Assembly: GCA_902775565.1 (NCBI GenBank)
Contig: CACYMP010000026.1
Span: 1 to 34,347 of the forward strand
Direction: 5' to 3'
Length of the DNA: 34,347 nucleotides
Source of the DNA: Oscillospiraceae bacterium
GTDB taxonomy: Bacteria; Bacillota; Clostridia; Saccharofermentanales; Saccharofermentanaceae
Below, one piece after another: positions 24,684-29,452 of this stretch. Made by a program: the position numbers and the translations under genes. The stretch's first letter is position 1; every line of letters starts with the position of its first letter. The notes beneath the pieces were generated by a model that was not told the DNA's origin, did not search any database, and saw only the letters and a program-made list of their open reading frames with translations.

Positions 24684-24692
24684 TGATATAAT
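24684..24692 (+). promoter_or_regulatory. Extended -10 promoter (TGATATAAT) of the TPM-like gene
   Basis: TATAAT 24687-24692 with TG at 24684-24685; its -35 zone overlaps that of the divergent promoter. The leader of about 27 nt contains AAGGAG. Confidence 0.65.
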
Positions 24693-24726
24693 GACCCTAA
24701 TACACAAGGGATAAGGAGATAGAAAG

Positions 24727-25803
24727 ATGCCACATTCGTCAGGCGGCAGTTCGCACAGCGGCGGAAGCCATTCGGGAAGCTCAAGCAGCAGCAGTTCCAG
24801 TAGCAGAAGCAGTTCCGGCGGAAGCTCCGGCGGAAGCGCGTCAAGAATATCTTCCACGCCGTTTCGTGGTTCCAGGAGATTTCTTTACTATAAGGACAGC
24901 AAGCCCAATTTTATCTATACCAACTACGATGTCCGCAAGAAGAGCTACGATCATATAATCATCTGGGCAATCTTCTTCGTTATGCTTTTGGGGCCGTTTT
25001 TGGGAATTGGCGGCTTTATGGCTGTCCAATCTGTTAATTTCCCGAAAAAGATAACGTACTTTAAGAACAAGGATGTCGAGTTCGTTGTTGAAGACAATCT
25101 CGGGGTCGTTAAAGATGAGGAAAACCTCAAACGGGCGATGAAGGATTTCTATAGGGAGACCGGCATCGTGCCCGCGGTCATAACAGTCAGTAACGATACG
25201 TGGAACAAGAACTATAAGAACCTTGAAGCCTACGCTTACGATGTCTCTCTTGACTTGTTCCCCGATGAAGCGCACTGGCTTATTATCTACTCCACCGCGG
25301 TAAAAGAAGACGGCTTTGATGACTGGTTCTGCGAAACCATGCAGGGTGACAGAACGGATCCCGTGATCACCGAAGCGCGCGGCAAAGAATTCAATGACGT
25401 TCTCTATAAGCGCCTGCTACAGCGTGATCAGTATTCCGTTGACGGGGCATTAGCTGCGACTTTCGATGACTTTACTCCCAAGATGATGAGGCCGAGCCTG
25501 AAAAAAGCAGCCCAGTTCTACGCGTTTGCGATCATGTTCTTCGGGTCGGCGATCGGCGGTGTTCTGTCTTTGGTATCCGCAATCCACAAGACCAAAGAAC
25601 AGGGAAAATACAAGCACGCGGTGCCCTGTGATCTCAATGCCGTTTATCAGGGCTCCTGCAATTACTGCGGAGGCGTCTATATCATCGGAATGCACACCGA
25701 GTGTCCTCACTGCGGAGCGGCCCTCCCGCCTCAGAACTATGTTCAGGATCCGCAGGGCAACGTGATCCAGATCTTCAACACGAAGCCAAGTAAACCCGTG
25801 TAA
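24727..25803 (+). CDS. TPM-like membrane protein with Ser/Gly/His-rich head and C-terminal zinc ribbon
   Basis: 358 aa; AAGGAG about 9 nt before the ATG. Residues 1-42 are Ser/Gly/His repeats (S-S-H-S-G-G-S-H-S-G). A TM segment lies at about 77-102. Residues 115-255 have the look of a TPM domain (A-M-K-D-F-Y-R-E-T-G-I-V-P-A-V-I-T-V-S-N-D-T-W; L-I-I-Y-S-T), probably outside the cell. A second TM segment lies at about 265-285. The cytoplasmic tail carries a zinc ribbon (C-N-Y-C-G ... C-P-H-C-G). TPM proteins are linked to photosystem repair phosphatase-like or membrane-quality roles; the role here is unknown. The TPM assignment is moderate only. Confidence 0.65.
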   Translation: MPHSSGGSSHSGGSHSGSSSSSSSSSRSSSGGSSGGSASRISSTPFRGSRRFLYYKDSKPNFIYTNYDVRKKSYDHIIIWAIFFVMLLGPFLGIGGFMAVQSVNFPKKITYFKNKDVEFVVEDNLGVVKDEENLKRAMKDFYRETGIVPAVITVSNDTWNKNYKNLEAYAYDVSLDLFPDEAHWLIIYSTAVKEDGFDDWFCETMQGDRTDPVITEARGKEFNDVLYKRLLQRDQYSVDGALAATFDDFTPKMMRPSLKKAAQFYAFAIMFFGSAIGGVLSLVSAIHKTKEQGKYKHAVPCDLNAVYQGSCNYCGGVYIIGMHTECPHCGAALPPQNYVQDPQGNVIQIFNTKPSKPV

Positions 25804-25807
25804 CGCA

Positions 25808-25891
25808 ATGGGGAAGAAGAGAAACAGAAAAGCGATCGTCATCACGGCACTGATAATGCTGGCAGGCATCCTGCTAAGGCATCGGACCTGA
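25808..25891 (+). CDS. Possible 27-aa hydrophobic peptide
   Basis: An ATG four bases after the TPM-like stop opens 27 codons: basic head M-G-K-K-R-N-R-K, then a hydrophobic stretch A-I-V-I-T-A-L-I-M-L-A-G-I-L-L and R-H-R-T. This is the layout of a single-pass small membrane protein. There is no ribosome site, and the stop codon lies in the terminator hairpin, so it may be a chance frame or an eroded gene. Confidence 0.3.
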   Translation: MGKKRNRKAIVITALIMLAGILLRHRT

Positions 25892-25919
25892 AATAGGCCC
25901 GGCGCTTATATTTTTATTT
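25883..25919 (+). terminator. Terminator after the TPM-like gene
   Basis: CGGACCT (25883-25889) and AGGCCCG (25895-25901) pair with one A-C mismatch around a GAAAT loop. The T-rich tail CTTATATTTTTATTT follows. Confidence 0.6.
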
Positions 25920-26011
25920 GACTAAGCCCTGTGTTAAAATTTCCTTATGGTTCCGGGAGAATTCGGGGCCGGAAGATAAGGCTGATTCATTGACCTTTAG
26001 GGGAATCATTT

Positions 26012-26530
26012 ATGAAGAAAGTAATCGCTTTGATAATGGTATGCGCTATGTCCATAGCGCTTTTCGGATGCGGAAAAAAAGACAGCGGCAAGGGCGGCGA
26101 GACAACAAAGGCTGCTGCTCAGGCTACTGAGAAAGCCGGCGGCAATGCAGGCGGTGATGCTGCCGCAGCAAACAAAGTCAAGTTTGCCGTTCAGGGAGAA
26201 AAGCTCGCATTCACAGTCGATAACGGATTTGCTCTGAAGCAGGATGCTTGGCTCGGTTTCTGCCCCGGCACGAAGGGTTTCGTAAACGAAGTCGATGCCG
26301 ATGAGGTCGACGTACTGTATGCCTATCAGACTGATGAAGGCAGGAAGGAAACTGATCCTTACCTTTTCGAATTTGATGCAGCTTCGATCGAAGCATTGGA
26401 AGACGGCGATTATATTCTCGTTCTTTGCGACACTGATGAAGACACAGGCAAGGTTCTCGTTTATATACCTGCCAAGCTCAGCGGAACATCTGTCACACTC
26501 GATTACGATAAGGCCGTTTTCAACAAATAA
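26012..26530 (+). CDS. Small lipoprotein
   Basis: 172 aa; AGGGGA about 10 nt before the ATG. Signal peptide with lipobox L-F-G-C at residues 17-20, then an Ala/Gly/Thr/Lys linker (about 21-54) and a compact acidic beta-rich domain, V-K-F-A-V-Q-G-E-K-L-A-F-T-V-D-N-G-F ... Y-I-L-V-L-C-D-T-D-E-D-T-G-K-V-L-V-Y-I-P-A. This resembles small Ig-like or beta-sandwich lipoproteins of Clostridia without a named family. A TG-T-TAAAAT extended -10 (25932-25940) is a candidate promoter. The HEYGH gene follows after 3 nt. Confidence 0.75.
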   Translation: MKKVIALIMVCAMSIALFGCGKKDSGKGGETTKAAAQATEKAGGNAGGDAAAANKVKFAVQGEKLAFTVDNGFALKQDAWLGFCPGTKGFVNEVDADEVDVLYAYQTDEGRKETDPYLFEFDAASIEALEDGDYILVLCDTDEDTGKVLVYIPAKLSGTSVTLDYDKAVFNK

Positions 26531-26533
26531 GCA

Positions 26534-26983
26534 GTGAAGATCAAGTATCTGCCGTACATCATCCTTCAGTGGACATGGGGGATTATCCAGACATTTGCCG
26601 GACTTATCATGTTCCTGATCAGCGTGCGCGAAAAGCACACCTTCTACAAAGGCGCCATAGCCACGTTCTGGAAAAGACCCTTTGGCATCTCGCTGGGAAT
26701 GTTTATCTTCATTCCGCCAAAAGCCAGGTTCTATAACCCGGATAAATACGATCTGAAGGCTGAAGAGATACGCGAGCGCTTGCTGGTCCATGAATACGGA
26801 CACACATATCAGTCGCTGATCCTGGGACCTCTGTTTATCCCGGTCGTGGGAATACCCAGCGTCATCTGGGGAATGGTCAAAAAGCCCGGGCAGTCTTACT
26901 TCTCTTTCTATGCGGAAAACTGGGCCAATCACCTGGGCGAGAAGTTTACCGGCAGGAAGTCCATGGAAAACATTGATGTCTGA
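26534..26983 (+). CDS. Small membrane protein with HEYGH zinc-protease-like motif
   Basis: 149 aa if the GTG at 26534 is the start (3 nt after the lipoprotein stop; no good RBS; an ATG at 26594 is the alternative). Hydrophobic segments lie at about 5-30, 50-63 and 95-113. Between the last two is L-L-V-H-E-Y-G-H-T-Y-Q-S (His86, Glu87, His90), an H-E-x-x-H pattern, followed by L-G-P-L-F-I-P-V-V-G-I-P-S. I recall similar V-H-E-[YF]-G-H-T-x-Q-S proteins in Firmicutes and Bacteroidetes, without known function. A third zinc ligand is not obvious (E107/N110 region possible), so protease activity is unproven. Confidence 0.7.
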   Translation: MKIKYLPYIILQWTWGIIQTFAGLIMFLISVREKHTFYKGAIATFWKRPFGISLGMFIFIPPKARFYNPDKYDLKAEEIRERLLVHEYGHTYQSLILGPLFIPVVGIPSVIWGMVKKPGQSYFSFYAENWANHLGEKFTGRKSMENIDV

Positions 26984-27000
26984 TCAGGGGATAAAAGATC

Positions 27001-27570
27001 ATGAATGCGAAAGAATACCTGGAAATACTGCATGTGGCCGAAAGGCTTAAAGATACTCCGCGCCATTGCACGACCACCAAAGGAAGAACGGAGAGCGTCG
27101 CGGAACACAGCTGGCGGGTCTCTCTCATGGCTTCGCTCCTGAGGCACGAGTTCCCTGAACTTGATATGAATAAGGTCGTTAATATGTGTCTTATTCACGA
27201 TCTCGGAGAGTGTTTCACTGGTGACATTCCTGCATTTGTTAAGACAGATGCGGACAGAGCTGCGGAAGATTCGTTATTGGATCAATGGGTCAAGTCGCTC
27301 CCGAAAGAAATATCTGATGACTTTTCTGCTCTGTACAAGGAAATGGATGCACAGCAGACACCGGAAGCCAAGGTATATAAGGCACTGGATAAACTCGAAG
27401 CCTTGATTCAGCACAACGAGTCTCCCATCAGCACATGGTCAGACAACGAATACGAGCTGAATAAAACGTATGCTTTTGATACGGTCTCTTTTTCGGAATG
27501 GCTTACGGAATTGAGAAAAGCAATACTGGAAGATACACTTGAGAAGATAGATCATGAGGAACCAACATGA
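27001..27570 (+). CDS. HD-domain phosphohydrolase (YfbR/HDDC2-like)
   Basis: 189 aa, the expected length. E-S-V-A-E-H-S-W-R with metal ligand His36, L-I-H-D-L-G-E with His66-Asp67, G-D-I-P-A-F, and a late Asp in A-L-D-K-L-E-A-L-I-Q. This is the pattern of the HD_3 5'-deoxynucleotidase family, which removes phosphate from dNMPs using a divalent metal. Cytoplasmic. AGGGGA is 9 nt before the ATG. It overlaps the next gene by four bases (ATGA). Confidence 0.88.
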   Translation: MNAKEYLEILHVAERLKDTPRHCTTTKGRTESVAEHSWRVSLMASLLRHEFPELDMNKVVNMCLIHDLGECFTGDIPAFVKTDADRAAEDSLLDQWVKSLPKEISDDFSALYKEMDAQQTPEAKVYKALDKLEALIQHNESPISTWSDNEYELNKTYAFDTVSFSEWLTELRKAILEDTLEKIDHEEPT

Positions 27571-27905
27571 AAAAACGCATCAGTATAGGCTGTCTTTTGG
27601 GTTTTATCTTTTCCTGTCTCGGAGTGATCGCTATCCCCATGATGCAGGTCCTGACTGAAGGAGCGCATAACAGGATACCTATAAGGCAGGCTTATCCGAT
27701 CTATTTCGGCATCGTGATTTTAGAAATCGTCGCACTGATACTGTCGATAGCCGGCGTTAAAGCTGCTTCAAGTAAGCAACTGAAACTGCGGGGCCTTGGT
27801 GTGGCAGGAATAGTCATTTCAGCCGGATTTATGCTTGTGATCGGTTCTGTTCTCGTGATGAATTCAATAGGTCCACGCGAGAGCCCGCCGACTTGGAATA
27901 AGTGA
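27567..27905 (+). CDS. Small triple-TM membrane protein
   Basis: 112 aa, translationally coupled to the HD phosphohydrolase (ATGA overlap). Hydrophobic segments at about 5-28, 44-66 and 74-99; short polar tail G-P-R-E-S-P-P-T-W-N-K. Similar in shape to the protein at 21988 but not clearly related. Function unknown. No terminator is seen after it. Confidence 0.65.
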   Translation: MKKRISIGCLLGFIFSCLGVIAIPMMQVLTEGAHNRIPIRQAYPIYFGIVILEIVALILSIAGVKAASSKQLKLRGLGVAGIVISAGFMLVIGSVLVMNSIGPRESPPTWNK

Positions 27906-27934
27906 AGATCAATATGGAGAATACGAAAAAGCGC

Positions 27935-28060
27935 CTGTTGTAGGAGAACTCCTCGCTGCCTGCAACCGGGATCTTGAATTTCCTGGTCACTTCCTTATAG
28001 TCGAGGACTTCGCATTTCTTTACCTTTTTCACGAAGATATCGTTGAGATATCCGGCCGGT
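27935..28060 (-). pseudogene. Gene remnant on the minus strand
   Basis: Read on the minus strand from about 28060, the frame gives T-P-A-G-Y-L-N-D-I-F-V-K-K-V-K-K-C-E-V-L-D-Y-K-E-V-T, then R-K-F-K-I-P-V-A-G-S-E-E-F-S-Y-N. Codon choice (AAG, ATC, GTC, GGC, AGC, TTC) is like real genes here. The frame has stops just upstream (TAG, TAA) next to the left repeat cassette, and downstream it runs into the antisense of the neighbouring gene. Best read as a fragment of a lost gene; family unknown. Confidence 0.4.
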
Positions 28061-28088
28061 GTCTACTTTTACGTTACCACTTCACTTT

Positions 28089-28326
28089 GGTTGTTTTTGG
28101 CGGTATGTCTGCTTCCGGCAGAAACAACCGCGGCACTAGGCGACGGATAAAAACGGACATTTCACGGTTTTTATCTGTCGTTTTGCTGTCTGAAAAGCCG
28201 GTCTAAGGAACAAATGACGGATAAGATCGCGGCTATCCTTGTTTTTATCTGTCATCAGGCGGCCAATGGAGTCTCAAAGGCTCGAAAATGACGGATAAGA
28301 ACGGAGATTTTCGGATTTTTATCCGT
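28089..28326 (+). other. Array of four hairpins (left cassette)
   Basis: H0: GGTTGTTT at 28089 with AAACAACC ending about 28129. H1: GACGGATAAAAAC (28142-28154) with GTTTTTATCTGTC (28167-28179). H2: TGACGGATAA (28215-28224) with TTATCTGTCA (28245-28254). H3: ACGGATAAGAA (28291-28301) with TTTTTATCCGT (28316-28326). H1 and H2 each contain a pair that is G-U in plus-strand RNA but C-A in minus-strand RNA, which favours a plus-strand RNA structure. They are too regular for chance, but no known RNA family was recognised. Confidence 0.65.
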
Positions 28327-28429
28327 ACAGGTACTTCCGGATAGAAAAAATTACAAATAATTTGATCCATTTGGCAACACCGCGTCCAGGAAGTGTTGCT
28401 TAAGCATCAAAAAGGCCCTGCATCAGTGA

Positions 28430-28458
28430 TTGTTGGGGCCCTTGCCTCCTGACATAAT
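28430..28458 (+). promoter_or_regulatory. Candidate promoter of the mini-prepilin gene
   Basis: TTGTTG (28430-28435), 17 bp, then TGACATAAT with -10 CATAAT at 28453-28458. The same arrangement is conserved in the right cassette. Transcripts would start near 28465, giving an approximately 80-nt leader made almost only of C and A. Confidence 0.5.
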
Positions 28459-28467
28459 GAAGCCATC

Positions 28468-28530
28468 AAACAAAAACACAAACACAAACACAAACAAAAA
28501 CAAACACTAAACCAAAAACAAACCGCAACA
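28468..28530 (+). other. C/A-only leader tract
   Basis: From 28468 to 28530 the plus strand contains only C and A except for one T (28508) and one G (28525), in CACAAA-like units. The right copy (34230-34282) is 11 nt shorter by loss of repeat units. Such a leader cannot fold on itself and leaves the CAGGAGG ribosome site open. Confidence 0.7.
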
Positions 28531-28532
28531 GG

Positions 28533-28654
28533 AGGAAAGAAAAATGAAGAAGATCATCAAGAAGACAGAATCAAAGAAGGGTTTATCTCTCGTAGGAAAG
28601 AAAAATGAAGAAGATCATCAAGAAGACAGAATCAAAGAAGGGTTTATCTCTCGT
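28533..28654 (+). repeat. 61-bp tandem duplication at the 5' end of the prepilin gene
   Basis: 28533-28593 and 28594-28654 match, starting AGGAAAGAAAAATGAAG and ending ...CTCGTA. 61 is not a multiple of three, so the first ATG (28544, strong RBS CAGGAGG) runs out of frame after 17 codons into a 154-codon frame ending at 29008. The second ATG (28605, weak AGGA) opens the intact 51-aa gene. Confidence 0.9.
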
Positions 28655-28760
28655 AGAAATTATTTGCGTAATCGCAATCATCTGCATCCTCGCAGGAGCA
28701 ATCCTTTTCAACTACATCCACATCTTCAGAAACGCAATCGATGCTTTAGGCGGAATCTGA
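28605..28760 (+). CDS. Mini-prepilin (51-aa type IV pilin-like protein)
   Basis: 51 codons from the second ATG of the tandem duplication. The N-terminus M-K-K-I-I-K-K-T-E-S-K-K-G is followed by L-S-L-V-E and the hydrophobic helix I-I-C-V-I-A-I-I-C-I-L-A-G. This is a class III (prepilin) signal: cleavage after Gly13, Glu at +5, hydrophobic N-terminal helix as in type IV pilins and pseudopilins. The mature product would be only 38 residues (tail F-N-Y-I-H-I-F-R-N-A-I-D-A-L-G-G-I), far below the usual 100-200. No other pilus gene is in the window. The strong ribosome site serves the out-of-frame upstream ATG; this ATG has only AGGA 7 nt away. A clear terminator follows at 28809. Confidence 0.7.
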   Translation: MKKIIKKTESKKGLSLVEIICVIAIICILAGAILFNYIHIFRNAIDALGGI

Positions 28761-28808
28761 TAAACAAAGACAAAAAACAACTATATATAATTACCCTACC
28801 TCCAGATC

Positions 28809-28845
28809 GCCCGGGACTTCAAATCCCGGGCCGTTTTCTTTGTCT
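28809..28845 (+). terminator. Rho-independent terminator after the mini-prepilin gene
   Basis: GCCCGGGA (28809-28816) and TCCCGGGC (28824-28831), perfect 8-bp stem, then TTTTCTTTGTCTT. Confidence 0.92.
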
Positions 28846-28859
28846 TGTTATAAACGGCT

Positions 28860-28970
28860 CCAGTACCCGGAAGCGTATCTGTTTTGGCAAAGCGAGGAAC
28901 CACTTCGGGTACTGGCGGGCAAACCCGGCAGAAACAACCTCAGCACTCGACGACAGAAAAGAATGGAACT
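28860..28970 (+). repeat. Inverted repeat and degenerate third fragment of the cassette
   Basis: CCAGTACCCG (28860-28869) and CGGGTACTGG (28906-28915) form a perfect 10-bp inverted repeat. Directly after it, about 28927-28968 contains GGCAGAAACAACC ... GCACT ... GACGAC, which matches the part of the big repeat around the H0/H1 junction with several changes. It looks like a decayed partial copy. Confidence 0.5.
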
Positions 28971-29004
28971 TTTCGCGTTACAGGAACACTGTTGCCAAGC
29001 ATAC

Positions 29005-29033
29005 TTGACGCGACTGGTTTATTAGAGTAAACT
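29005..29033 (+). promoter_or_regulatory. Promoter of the BlaI/BlaR1-like operon
   Basis: TTGACG (29005-29010), 17 bp, TAAACT (29028-29033). The -10 lies inside operator 1. Confidence 0.6.
29016..29033. promoter_or_regulatory. BlaI-type operator 1
   Basis: GGTTTATTAGAGTAAACT is an imperfect dyad covering the spacer and -10. It differs from operator 2 at only a few bases. Confidence 0.65.
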
Positions 29034-29040
29034 TAACACA

Positions 29041-29058
29041 GGTTTACTGTAGTAAACC
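29041..29058. promoter_or_regulatory. BlaI-type operator 2 (perfect dyad)
   Basis: GGTTTACTGTAGTAAACC is a perfect 8+2+8 dyad, 25 bp centre-to-centre from operator 1, just past the expected transcription start. Size, dyad and position fit BlaI/MecI/CopY operators. Confidence 0.75.
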
Positions 29059-29077
29059 GTGATCCGAGGTATGATAA

Positions 29078-29452
29078 ATGAGTGAGTTGAGTTTATTCGA
29101 ATCAGAGAAAAGGCTGATGGAGATCATATGGAGAGAAGCACCCGTGGAATCGGGAAGACTTGTTAAGCTTGCTCTCGAGAATAATAACTGGAACAAATCC
29201 ACCACTTATACGATCCTCCGTAAACTGATCGCCAAAGGTTTTGTGAAGAACGAGAATTCCATAGTAAGCGTTCTCATTCCCAAAGAGAAAGTGCTTGTCT
29301 CGGAGAGCCGACAGATAGTAGAAGACAGCTTCTCGGGTTCGCTCCCTATGTTTGTCGCATCATTTCTCGGTCAAAAGAAAACATTAAGTGATGAAGACGC
29401 GGATGCGCTGATCAAGCTCATAAAAGAGCACACGGAGGACGATAAGAAGTGA
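29078..29452 (+). CDS. BlaI/MecI/CopY-family transcriptional repressor
   Basis: 124 aa, the usual length. Winged helix at about 5-75: E-S-E-K-R-L-M-E-I-I-W, W-N-K-S-T-T-Y-T-I-L-R-K-L-I-A-K-G-F-V. The C-terminal helices should dimerise (S-L-P-M-F-V-A-S-F-L-G). In this family the dimer blocks its own operon and is cut when the membrane partner is activated. Two dyads at 29016-29058 are the likely targets. The stop overlaps the next start (GTGA), so repressor and sensor are coupled. Confidence 0.9.
   Translation: MSELSLFESEKRLMEIIWREAPVESGRLVKLALENNNWNKSTTYTILRKLIAKGFVKNENSIVSVLIPKEKVLVSESRQIVEDSFSGSLPMFVASFLGQKKTLSDEDADALIKLIKEHTEDDKK

Larger units (their letters stand above)
28086..28595 (+). 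repeat. Left copy of a 500-bp direct repeat cassette
   Basis: It matches 33848-34347 over its full length with few differences. One diverged block of about 40 bp lies before the CACCGCGTCC stretch, and an 11-nt difference falls in the C/A tract. It comprises a GGTTGTTT/AAACAACC hairpin, three GACGGATAA hairpins, a TGCTTAAGCA palindrome, a promoter, a C/A leader, CAGGAGG and the first 17 codons of a prepilin-like gene. Confidence 0.9.

Noticed and set aside
25918..25923. TTGACT as -35 of the lipoprotein at 26012
   Set aside because: No -10 lies 16-18 bp downstream; the extended TG-T-TAAAAT is only about 11 bp away.
26006..26932. 308-codon minus-strand frame
   Set aside because: Antisense to a lipoprotein and the HEYGH gene, both of which have clear family or signal features.
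28544..29008. 154-codon frame starting at the first ATG after CAGGAGG
   Set aside because: After 17 prepilin codons it runs in the wrong frame of the real gene and through its terminator; the composition (Arg/His/Asn-rich) is not protein-like. It may still be translated as an out-of-frame product.
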